Assembly (NCBI RefSeq): GCF_013393905.1
Contig: NZ_CP040272.1
Coordinates: 4,832,001-4,896,000 of the forward strand
Direction of reading: 5' to 3'
Length of the DNA: 64,000 nucleotides
DNA from: Nostoc sp. C052
GTDB taxonomy: Bacteria; Cyanobacteriota; Cyanobacteriia; Cyanobacteriales; Nostocaceae
Part shown: in pieces, positions 18,185 through 26,231 of the stretch
Position numbering within the stretch: the first letter of the stretch is position 1
How the letters are laid out: each line of letters begins with the position of its first letter
Notes under the pieces: model-generated
Seen by the model: only the letters and a program-made list of their open reading frames with translations
Told to the model about the DNA's origin: nothing
Databases searched by the model: none
Position numbers and translations under genes: made by a program

Positions 18185-20713
18185 TTACACTTCGGCGGGT
18201 TGATATTCTTGTTGTCTTTCTACAAACGACTGGACACGGGCGCGGTAGTTTCTCACGGTCTCATCTACCCATTCGCGATCATTGCTATTTGCATACAAAT
18301 GCACCAGTGGTTCGCTGGCATCTGGTAAAACTAACAGCCAACTGTCATCATAGGGTTGACAAATTTTCACTCCATCGATTAACTCTAGGTTTTGGGCTGG
18401 GTGAGTTTCCACTAAGTAACGCATCAAAGCACCCTTAGCTGTCCACGGACATCGGACTGTATAAGTTTTGTGAATTACACGGGGCAATTCCGATCGCGCC
18501 GCCGCAAGCGATCGCTCTTGTATAGTCAACATCTCAATGATCTTGGCAATGCAGAACATGGAATCAAAGCCCGGATGCAGTTGCGGGAAAATAAAACCAG
18601 TCTCTCCACTACCTCCCAATACCACATTTGGGTTTTTCTGACAAGCCTCCATTAAAGCTGTCGGGTTGGCTTTAGTGCGAATCACTCTGCCATCATGGCG
18701 ACGGGCGACTTGTTCAATGGCACTGGAAGCATGAACTGGTACTACTACTGTTCCTCTGGGGTTAGCCGTCAGAATCATGTCTACCATCAGTGCTGTTAAA
18801 GTTTCTCCACGAATTGGGTAGCCTGATTCATCAACTAAAATTAGTTGTTCCCCATTTGCGGATACTTGCACGCCAAAGTTAGCTTTTAATGCCTCCACTA
18901 CATGGCCTAACTGAGTCAGCAATCCTTCTCGGTCAGTGATTGACATCGCCGTTTTATTGACACTGGCATTCAACACCACTGCATCAGCGCCAAATTTATC
19001 CAACATTTGGGGTAAAACTGCCCCCGATACAGCATAAACATAATCAATCACCACTTTTGCGCGACTGTTGCGGAGTGTATGAACATGCAGAAGTTTCTCA
19101 AAAGCAGTGCAGTAGCGATCCATGACTTGGCTAGGATAAGATACATCGCCAATTTCATGAATTAGCGCCCGCCGCATATCCTCCTTAAAGTAAGCTCCTT
19201 CAATTTTCTTTTCCAGGGCTTTGGAGATATTAATGCCCTTGGCATCCATAAATTCAATCAAAATGTAGTCAGGGCGATCGGGGTGTACACGCACGTGGAT
19301 ACCACCAGCTACCGACATTGTGGGTATAACTGTGCGGGCAATGGGAATAGCTGTGGCATCGAGATTTTGAATATCAATACCTACTGACATTAAACCAGCA
19401 ATGAGCGATCGCGTTACCATCCGAGAAATATTACGCTGGTCGCGGGAAACCGTTACCTTAGAACCAGGTTTCAAGGTAGAACCGTAAGCAGATCCCAATT
19501 TCACAGCGAATTCTGGGGTGATGTCAATATTAGCTAATCCTTGGACACCACGTTGCCCAAATAAATTTCGTTGGGCGGTGTTTCCCCAGATCAAGTTAAT
19601 GTTTAGAACTGCCCCTGACTCAATCTTTTTACTAGGCCAAACACGCACACCAGGGCTAATTTGGGCTTCTTCTCCCACCGTGGAAAGGGAACCCACAACA
19701 GCAGCTTCTAATACATGGGCGCGGCGGTCTACACGAGTGCCACGGGAAATTACACAGGCCGAAAGATGTGCTTCATCGCCAATAAATGCCCCATTCCACA
19801 CTATGGGACGTTTGAGATTAGCATCAGCACCAATAGTGACATTATCTCCAATGACGGTTCCTGCCTCAATTTGGACTCTTGCACCGATGCGGCAATTATC
19901 ACCAATCACTACCGGGGTTTCAATCACAGCCGTCTGGTCGATGTAAGTATTTTGGCCTACCCATAACTCATGAGAAACTTCTTTGTAGGCAAAATCGAGA
20001 TTGACTTTCCGATCCAAAGCGTCATACTGAGCCTCGCGGTAAGCATCTAAGTGACCAACATCACACCAGTAACCTTGGGCAATGTAACCATACATTGGCT
20101 CATCTTTTGCTAGTAGTAAGGGGAATAAGTCTTTGGAAAAGTCACATTCAATATTGGCTGGCAGATATTCCAAAACTTCTGGTTCGAGAATGTAAGTACC
20201 AGTATTGACGGTATCAGAAAAAATTTCACTACTAGAGGGTTTTTCTAAAAATCGCCGAATCCGTGCTTCTTCATCGGTAATCACTACCCCAAACTCAATC
20301 GGGTTGGGAACCCTGGTTAAAATCAAAGTAGCTTTTGACTTCTTTTGTTTGTGAAATGCGATCGCAGCTGTGAGGTCGAAATCTGTTATGCTATCACCGC
20401 TAATGACTAAAAAAGTTTCATCAAGAAGTTCGGCAATGTTTTTCACACAGCCGGCTGTACCCAAAGGCTGATCTTCTTCAACCGCATAAGTCATCTGGAC
20501 GCCAAAATCGCTGCCATCTTGAAAATAGTCTCGCAAGACATCAGGTAAATAATGCAATGTCGCAATTACTTCCGTAATTTGATGTCTTTTGAGGAGATTG
20601 ATAATATGTTCGGCAATTGGTCGATTTAGAATCGGCACCATCGGTTTCGGCAGATCGCAAGTTAATGGGCGAAGCCGCGTTCCCGAACCCCCTGCCATCA
20701 GTACTGCACGCAT
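18185..20713 (-). CDS. Nucleotidylyltransferase / phosphomutase-like fusion (mannose-1-phosphate guanylyltransferase family)
   Basis: 842 residues in three modules. Residues 1-230 form a nucleotidyltransferase with AGGSGTRLRPLT (7-18), LPKPMVPI and VISGDSITD, which makes an NDP-sugar from a sugar-1-phosphate. Residues about 255-370 form a left-handed beta-helix of hexapeptides (VVIGDNCRIGARVQI). Residues about 385-820 have the phosphohexomutase fold. In the last module the catalytic serine loop (normally TASHNP) is replaced by SVAGGIHVRVHP (467-478) and the metal loop DxDxDR by VDESGYP (627-633), so mutase activity is doubtful. The substrate base and sugar cannot be read from sequence; mannose/GDP is the family name. 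A role in surface polysaccharide is likely. Confidence 0.85.
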   Translation of the reverse strand: MRAVLMAGGSGTRLRPLTCDLPKPMVPILNRPIAEHIINLLKRHQITEVIATLHYLPDVLRDYFQDGSDFGVQMTYAVEEDQPLGTAGCVKNIAELLDETFLVISGDSITDFDLTAAIAFHKQKKSKATLILTRVPNPIEFGVVITDEEARIRRFLEKPSSSEIFSDTVNTGTYILEPEVLEYLPANIECDFSKDLFPLLLAKDEPMYGYIAQGYWCDVGHLDAYREAQYDALDRKVNLDFAYKEVSHELWVGQNTYIDQTAVIETPVVIGDNCRIGARVQIEAGTVIGDNVTIGADANLKRPIVWNGAFIGDEAHLSACVISRGTRVDRRAHVLEAAVVGSLSTVGEEAQISPGVRVWPSKKIESGAVLNINLIWGNTAQRNLFGQRGVQGLANIDITPEFAVKLGSAYGSTLKPGSKVTVSRDQRNISRMVTRSLIAGLMSVGIDIQNLDATAIPIARTVIPTMSVAGGIHVRVHPDRPDYILIEFMDAKGINISKALEKKIEGAYFKEDMRRALIHEIGDVSYPSQVMDRYCTAFEKLLHVHTLRNSRAKVVIDYVYAVSGAVLPQMLDKFGADAVVLNASVNKTAMSITDREGLLTQLGHVVEALKANFGVQVSANGEQLILVDESGYPIRGETLTALMVDMILTANPRGTVVVPVHASSAIEQVARRHDGRVIRTKANPTALMEACQKNPNVVLGGSGETGFIFPQLHPGFDSMFCIAKIIEMLTIQERSLAAARSELPRVIHKTYTVRCPWTAKGALMRYLVETHPAQNLELIDGVKICQPYDDSWLLVLPDASEPLVHLYANSNDREWVDETVRNYRARVQSFVERQQEYQPAEV

Positions 20714-20917
20714 AAATTCTCCTTAACTAATTACAGCCTTCGCTGCTGCAAGACTTATGAGATATTTTTTATTCTTCCTTCTTTAGTCTCCTATGGATAT
20801 TGATATTTGAGGAACTTCCATAAGATGCATCTAGATTGGGTATTGGGCATCTGACCGAAACAGAATAGGATATAGAGCAACTAAATTTGTGTATGGAGAA
20901 GAAAAAATATATTTCGA

Positions 20918-20945
20918 GACGCCAAAAGCGATCGCCTTTGGCGTC
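20918..20945 (-). terminator. Hairpin terminator after the SLH porin
   Basis: A perfect 9-bp stem gacgccaaa/tttggcgtc has a loop that contains a HIP1 octamer. Read on the minus strand it is followed by an A/T stretch that includes tttttt. It lies 33 bases beyond the porin stop. Confidence 0.65.
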
Positions 20946-20977
20946 TTATAGAGATAAATACGGCGTCCTTGTTACCT

Positions 20978-22699
20978 TTAGAAAGTAAAAGTAGTTCTCA
21001 ATGCACCAATGACAGCATCATTGTTATTGCTGTTGTTATCCGGCGAAGTCAACCAAATAATTCCGGGAGTAATGGTAATATTATCGCTCACTTTATACTG
21101 GTAGAATGCTTCTAAATGATATGAATTGTTCTTGTCTTTGCCAATTTGGGCGACACTTGAATTTGTCACATAAGGTTCCATACCAACCACAATACCCGCT
21201 AGGTTCCCTTTTTTACCAAGGTCGGGGAATCCCAAAGTAACCGCCCAGTTCCAGATATCCAGACTTCCCCGATTAATTCCACTTCCATTGCTTGCCAAAA
21301 TACGAGTGTTAGTGTAACCAGCCCAACCACCCAAGATAAATTTATCACTCAGTTGTAATGATGCTTCTGCACCATAAGAATTACTAGATACTGGTAAATC
21401 AGAACCAGAAAATGGAGCTAAATCATTTGGCAAATTGGGATTATTCAGTAAAGCTGAACGCAGGTTAGCACGGTTGCTACCTGTACTACCATTGGCAGTG
21501 AAGTCATTATTGTAAGAATTAACGTAAGTCAAACCAAGGGTGAATTTTTCAGTAGGTTTGATCGTTAACTGGGCTATAGCTCCATAAGCACCGTTGAATA
21601 AACCACTTTGATTTTGAGGATTAGCAGGATCGTTAGCTAAGTATCCCAAACTTAGTTCTAGATTCTTGCTGAACTGGTGCTGAATTCCTAAACCAGCACC
21701 ATTAACTAGATAGTAAATCGGGTTGCGAGTCCCAAAATGAGAAAGAGCGCCGCTACCACCATCTCCATCTAAGTAAGGGTTTACTGTATTAGTAAAATCA
21801 TCTGCTGCACCTGCATTTGCTTCAACGATGACATTTGTTTTCTGAGTGAGAGGGAACTGATACAACAGTGCATCGATGCCGACAGAATTGTTGTTGTCAT
21901 TGGCAAAAGTACCACCAGCAAACCGGAAGTCACCTTCTGGTGTAAATGTAGAGTTGCCAGAGAAGGCATTCAGGTTTGTGGCTTGGAGTCGAGTTCTGAG
22001 TAAATCTTTACCTGTAAAACTGGTGTCAAAGTTGAGACGGATGCGATCGCCTAAAATAGGATTCAGATTGATTTTTTCTCCTCTAGCATTATCTCCTGAG
22101 ACAATTCCTGCCACTGCAAAAATAGCTTCACCATTGAGTTTGGTAGTGGTAGAAAACTGATGTGCTTGCAGTTCTGTAGCGCGTGATTCCACCGCATCGA
22201 CTCGACCGCGTAAGGTTGCTAGTTCGGTGGTAAATTCCTCTTGCAATTTTTGTAATGTGGCTAAATCTTGTTTCTTGACTAAATCATTAGTTGAGGTAGC
22301 AATGAGTTCATTGACACGTTCTAGACAAGCATTCAAACCCGCCGCAAATTCATATCGCGTCATCGCTCGATTACCGCGGTATGTACTATTGGGATATCCA
22401 GCAATACAGCCGTAACGTTCTACTAGTGATTGCAGCGCTTGAAATGCCCAATCAGTAGGCTGCACATCTGATAATTGAGATACGGAGGTAACTTGTGCGA
22501 CAGCATCATTAGTTGCTGGAGAATCTAGAGATTGCTCGGTCTGGTTACTTCCAGATTTTAATGTAGTGTTATTTGGAGGAGATGCGTTGGCGTAGACCGC
22601 CGCAGGCATCGCCAGTGTATTAGAACCAACAGTTGAGGCAACAAGCACAACTAATGTAGCCTGCTGAAGAAAACTCCAGAGAACTTTTGCTTTTGACAT
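20978..22699 (-). CDS. SLH-domain OprB-type porin (1)
   Basis: A cyanobacterial outer-membrane porin anchored to peptidoglycan-linked polymer by one SLH domain. The product has 573 residues from ATG 22699 (MSKAKVLWSF), preceded by gagg; an upstream GTG at 22711 is less likely. A signal peptide is followed by the SLH domain at about 80-135 (DVQPTDWAFQALQSLVERYGCIAGYP then RYEFAAGLNACLERV), a coiled-coil (about 145-180, LQKLQEEFTTELATLRGRVDAVE), and an OprB beta-barrel to the C-terminal aromatic residue (ALRTTFTF). It probably passes sugars or inorganic ions. A paralogue lies at 35801. Confidence 0.93.
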   Translation of the reverse strand: MSKAKVLWSFLQQATLVVLVASTVGSNTLAMPAAVYANASPPNNTTLKSGSNQTEQSLDSPATNDAVAQVTSVSQLSDVQPTDWAFQALQSLVERYGCIAGYPNSTYRGNRAMTRYEFAAGLNACLERVNELIATSTNDLVKKQDLATLQKLQEEFTTELATLRGRVDAVESRATELQAHQFSTTTKLNGEAIFAVAGIVSGDNARGEKINLNPILGDRIRLNFDTSFTGKDLLRTRLQATNLNAFSGNSTFTPEGDFRFAGGTFANDNNNSVGIDALLYQFPLTQKTNVIVEANAGAADDFTNTVNPYLDGDGGSGALSHFGTRNPIYYLVNGAGLGIQHQFSKNLELSLGYLANDPANPQNQSGLFNGAYGAIAQLTIKPTEKFTLGLTYVNSYNNDFTANGSTGSNRANLRSALLNNPNLPNDLAPFSGSDLPVSSNSYGAEASLQLSDKFILGGWAGYTNTRILASNGSGINRGSLDIWNWAVTLGFPDLGKKGNLAGIVVGMEPYVTNSSVAQIGKDKNNSYHLEAFYQYKVSDNITITPGIIWLTSPDNNSNNNDAVIGALRTTFTF

Positions 22700-22958
22700 T
22701 TTATTCCTCACACAAAAAATTAATCAGGACTAGGAAACTAAGTAGCTAGGCTTCATTAGGGGTGTAGGAGTATAAGGGTATAAGGGTGTATTCGCTCTGG
22801 TGCGTTGGACAAGGATTGAAACCTCGTCCAAAGCAGTCGTACCTTGGGACGGGGCTTTTAAAGAGAGGGGTTGTAGGTGTTGCGTCTTTTTTCCCTACAC
22901 CCTTACACCCGCCCCAACGAGGCTCGGTAAATCAAATACTAGTCCTAATATTTGGCTC

Positions 22959-23453
22959 TTAAGGCTTGGCAACACTAGTGACATTCTTGTTAAGAGACGC
23001 TAAGGCTGTTAACAATTTCTGTTTATTTGGTGCAGAGGCTTTAAGCCCTGCTTTGAGTTCATCAGATTTGTCTTCAATTTCTTTGTAGGCATTGGGAGAC
23101 TTAACTTTGACTCCATCCTCAACTTTTGACCAAAAATCCTCAAATTTATCAAATTCCCCTTTAGCTTTGGCAAAATTTCCCGCCTCAACTGCCGCCTTAG
23201 TATTGGTAACAACACCCTCTAAACCTTTAAAATCGGTATTTGCAGTGGGACTAACTGCTGTATCAGCCTTGGTTGTCGCAGTAGGACTAGCAGATGTTTC
23301 AGGGCTAGTTGTTGGAGTGGAACTAGGAGATGTTTCGGAGACAGAACTCCCAGCAGGTGGTGTCTGTGCAGTAGGTTCTTCACCCTTATTACATCCAACC
23401 AAAACCATCAGGCTGATTAGAGAGACTATCAGTACAGGATTAAAACGATTCAT
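22959..23453 (-). CDS. Small lipoprotein, unknown function
   Basis: 164 residues. The lipoprotein signal peptide has lipobox LVGC (Cys about residue 21). A Ser/Thr/Pro-rich spacer with TSPSSTPTTSPETS repeats is followed by a helical domain (residues 75-164; FKGLEGVVTNTKAAVEAGNFAKAKGEFDKFEDFW) of the kind found in small cyanobacterial periplasmic proteins. It is probably membrane-anchored facing the periplasm. The role is unknown. Confidence 0.75.
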   Translation of the reverse strand: MNRFNPVLIVSLISLMVLVGCNKGEEPTAQTPPAGSSVSETSPSSTPTTSPETSASPTATTKADTAVSPTANTDFKGLEGVVTNTKAAVEAGNFAKAKGEFDKFEDFWSKVEDGVKVKSPNAYKEIEDKSDELKAGLKASAPNKQKLLTALASLNKNVTSVAKP

Positions 23454-23486
23454 TATAGACTCCTCATCAAAACTCGTTTTTGTAGA

Positions 23487-23576
23487 CTAGTGCAACACGG
23501 CGTAAATAAACTACCTATTCAAAATCAATGAAATATTTACACTGTATTAATTTTGAATTTCGCCTTGCGGTACTAG
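23487..23576. repeat. Dispersed repeat, copy 2
   Basis: A 90-bp relative of the element at 1078-1181. It begins ctagtgcaacacggcgtaaataaac and ends cgccttgcggtactag, and one or two of the central ttttgaa units are missing. It lies in the divergent spacer upstream of the lipoprotein gene. Confidence 0.75.
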
Positions 23577-23650
23577 TGTTCAGACATCACACTCGCTATG
23601 AACAAAAATATTAGGTAATATTTCTGCCATTCAAATATTAAAGCTACCAA

Positions 23651-23700
23651 GGTAAAAAACTCGGAAAGAACCGATATTTTCTCTTTCCGAGTTTTTTACC
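23651..23700. terminator. Orphan bidirectional terminator-like inverted repeat
   Basis: Perfect 18-bp arms (ggtaaaaaactcggaaag and its complement) surround a 14-nt loop, with A/T runs on both outer sides. It lies between two divergent genes, where no known transcript ends, so it may close an unannotated small RNA. Confidence 0.6.
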
Positions 23701-23759
23701 TGCTGTGCTTTACCTTAAGAACAGAGTCTCTAAAAATTCCTCGCACCAATTGCTTACTT

Positions 23760-23782
23760 CGAGTCTTGTCAGACAAGACTCG
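23760..23782. promoter_or_regulatory. 11-bp palindrome upstream of the small membrane protein gene
   Basis: cgagtcttgtc and its exact complement gacaagactcg are separated by one base. The palindrome is followed by attttc and lies 86 bases before the start at 23869. It could be an operator for the nearby response regulator or part of a transcript hairpin. Confidence 0.4.
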
Positions 23783-23868
23783 ATTTTCATCATTTAATTT
23801 GCATTTTAGGCGAGATTGAGCCTAAATTGTATTGTTTAGTAAAAGTTTCTACTAACTGGAGAATTACT

Positions 23869-24153
23869 ATGAAACGTTCATTTCGTAAGTATCATCGAAT
23901 CTTTGGCATTATCTTATCTGTGCCACTTGTTTTAACTGTATTGACTGGGATGTTAGTAACGTTTGTCCGTGAGTGGTCTATTGGTATAGGAGTTCCAGCT
24001 AGCTTCCTTTTAGGTATCCATACAGGCGAAATTTTTCATCTTGAAAAAATCTACCCAATTTTGAACGGATTAGGACTTCTGGGATTGTTGGCAACAGGAT
24101 TAAGTATGTCTGGTTTATTTGGTAAAAGGACTCGGCAAAATCCCAAGAATTAA
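23869..24153 (+). CDS. Small PepSY-associated-like membrane protein
   Basis: 94 residues from ATG 23869, preceded by ctggagaa; an upstream in-frame start at 23827 is less likely. MKRSFRKYHRIFGIILSVPLVLTVLTGMLVTF matches the first membrane segment of PepSY-TM proteins, and a second segment (about 62-85, ILNGLGLLGLLATGLSMSGLF) ends in a basic tail. It ends tail to tail with the sensor kinase gene, one base apart. A role linked to that kinase is possible but not shown. Confidence 0.65.
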   Translation: MKRSFRKYHRIFGIILSVPLVLTVLTGMLVTFVREWSIGIGVPASFLLGIHTGEIFHLEKIYPILNGLGLLGLLATGLSMSGLFGKRTRQNPKN

Positions 24154-24154
24154 A

Positions 24155-25444
24155 CTAAGATACTAATGGCAAACGTACCTGAAAGCAGCTACCAACACCG
24201 ACTTCACTGGTGACGGTAATATCTCCTCCATGAGTTCTAGCGATCGCATCGGCAATAGCTAATCCCAAGCCTAAGCCTCCCTCTCGCTGGCTTCTGGCTT
24301 GATCTGCCCTCCAAAAACGATTAAAAATTAGCGGAATATGTTCTGGAGCAATACCAATACCAGTATCCTGAATATTTATTGCTATCAACCGGTCAAGTTT
24401 AACCAAAGAAACTATGACAGTTCCTCCTTTCGGTGTGTAGTGCAAGGCATTTTGCAATAGATTAGAAAGTAATCGCTTTAATTGAATAGCTTCACCTTTG
24501 ATAAAAACTTCGGTTGATATTTCTGACTTCAGAATAATTTCCTTAGATACTGCTTCCTGTTCCCAAAAATCCACCAAATCTTCTAATAGTTCATCTATAG
24601 GAATACTTATCCATGCAATCACTTGATTATTCGTGACTGCATCCGTGCGAGCTAATAAAAGTAAATCTTCTACTAATTGAGTCATTTGATTGCTTGCAGA
24701 TGAGATTGCTTCCAATTTATTCAAATTAGCTGGATGAATTCTATCTGGATAATTCATGATGACTTCAACAGAAGTTTTAATGATTGTTAAAGGACTACGT
24801 AACTCGTGGGAAGCATCGGCAGTAAACTGTTTTAATTGCTGAATACTTTGCTCAATTGGCTGTAAAGATTGTCTTGTTAGCCACCAACCACCTAAACCGC
24901 TAAGAATGATTACAATTAGTCCTCCTAACTCAAATCCCCATAAAAGTCTGTCTAGTTCTTCTTCTAGTTCTTCTATAGATTCACTTACCCGTACATACCC
25001 TTGAAGTTTTTTACTGATACTTGAGCTATGCAGATAAACAGGAATAGTAATGCTGCGGATTTTATTATGTTGGGTGATGTCAAAATTAGCAATAAATGGT
25101 ATCCGAGCAATAGTGGTTCCCGCTTTAGCTAATAACTTACCATTAGCATCAAACCATTCGACTCCTTGATGATTTTCACGTAAATCTTGCCAAGGAATAT
25201 CTAAATCTCCATCATCATCATTATCTAAAATTCGAGGAATTCTAGTATTAATTGCTTTTTTTTCCACTGGCGCTGCTATTAAGTTGTGAGAAGCTGCATT
25301 TGCTAGATTGATAATTTCGCCATCTAATTTTTGATAAAGATTGTAAGATAAAAAATGGTAGACAACTGTAGTAGAAGTTCCCCAAATTGTTACCATTACA
25401 CCTAGATATGAAAATAAAAGCCGCCTGCCTAAAGCCTGAAGCAT
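24155..25444 (-). CDS. Membrane sensor histidine kinase
   Basis: 429 residues from ATG 25444 (the TTG 3 bases before is less likely). Two membrane segments (about 10-32 and 173-190) enclose a periplasmic sensor domain with a very acidic patch (DNDDDGDLDIP). The kinase core has H213 in ASHELRSPLTIIK, an N box (LLQNALHYTPKGG), DTGIGIAPEH, and GLGLGLAIADAIARTHGG. It starts 4 bases after the response regulator stop, so the pair is translationally coupled. Architecture resembles metal- or redox-sensing kinases such as cyanobacterial RppB/NrsS, which is only a resemblance. Confidence 0.93.
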   Translation of the reverse strand: MLQALGRRLLFSYLGVMVTIWGTSTTVVYHFLSYNLYQKLDGEIINLANAASHNLIAAPVEKKAINTRIPRILDNDDDGDLDIPWQDLRENHQGVEWFDANGKLLAKAGTTIARIPFIANFDITQHNKIRSITIPVYLHSSSISKKLQGYVRVSESIEELEEELDRLLWGFELGGLIVIILSGLGGWWLTRQSLQPIEQSIQQLKQFTADASHELRSPLTIIKTSVEVIMNYPDRIHPANLNKLEAISSASNQMTQLVEDLLLLARTDAVTNNQVIAWISIPIDELLEDLVDFWEQEAVSKEIILKSEISTEVFIKGEAIQLKRLLSNLLQNALHYTPKGGTVIVSLVKLDRLIAINIQDTGIGIAPEHIPLIFNRFWRADQARSQREGGLGLGLAIADAIARTHGGDITVTSEVGVGSCFQVRLPLVS

Positions 25445-25448
25445 CAAT

Positions 25449-26126
25449 TTAAAAAGTTTGTTTTAGTCGATAGCCTAAACCGTATACTGTCTCGATAAAA
25501 TCAATATTAGCTCCAGCTAATTTTAACTTCTGCCTTAAACTCCGAATGTGAACTTTTATTGTTTCTTCTCCTGGTGGTTCTTCAAAAGACCAAAGATGTT
25601 TCAGAATTTCATTGCGATTAAATACTTGATGGCTATGGCGTAAAAATAATTCCAAAATTCTATATTCTTTTGGAGTCAGATGTACTGGTTTTTCATTATA
25701 TGTTACTTCATAACTATTTGGATCTAAACGCAATTTTTCCCACTCAAATATAGAGGGTAAAATAGTAGTTCCTCGTCTTAGTAAAGCCCGAATACGAGCC
25801 ATTAGTTCTTGTAAATCAAATGGTTTGACAACATAATCATCTGCTCCTGCATCTAACCCAATTACTTTGTCGGTGCTAGTATCTTTTGCAGTTAGCAATA
25901 GAATAGGTATGGAGTATCCTTCTTGTCTTAGTTGTCTGCACAAAGTTATACCATCTAACTTGGGTAGCATCAAATCTAACACTATTAAGTCATAAGGAAA
26001 GGCTTTAGTAAACTCCCATCCTATTTGACCATCACTAGCAATATCAACAAGATAATTTTGGTCAATTAGTACTTCTGCAAGTGCTTTTGCAATCCGATGC
26101 TCATCTTCAATTAAAAGAATTTTCAT
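25449..26126 (-). CDS. OmpR/PhoB-family response regulator
   Basis: 225 residues from ATG 26126. The receiver domain has acidic pair D8/E9, phospho-acceptor D51 (LIVLDLMLPKLDG), T in LLTAKD and K in VVKPFD. The C-terminal winged helix (about 130-225) has HLTPKEYRILELFLRH and ETVYGLGYRL. It is the first gene of the pair with the kinase. The target genes are unknown; the palindrome at 23760-23782 is one candidate site to test. Confidence 0.95.
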   Translation of the reverse strand: MKILLIEDEHRIAKALAEVLIDQNYLVDIASDGQIGWEFTKAFPYDLIVLDLMLPKLDGITLCRQLRQEGYSIPILLLTAKDTSTDKVIGLDAGADDYVVKPFDLQELMARIRALLRRGTTILPSIFEWEKLRLDPNSYEVTYNEKPVHLTPKEYRILELFLRHSHQVFNRNEILKHLWSFEEPPGEETIKVHIRSLRQKLKLAGANIDFIETVYGLGYRLKQTF

Positions 26127-26231
26127 CACAGTTTTGTCTTGTTAGCACCACAATTATTGTTTTACCAAATTTATAAAAAAGGGACAGTGTTATGCCAATG
26201 ACGTGAAAAGTCAGGCTTAACACTCCCTAGC

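Noticed and set aside
22813..22821. gattgaaac, a string typical of CRISPR repeat ends
   Set aside because: Only a single copy is present and no repeat-spacer pattern surrounds it.
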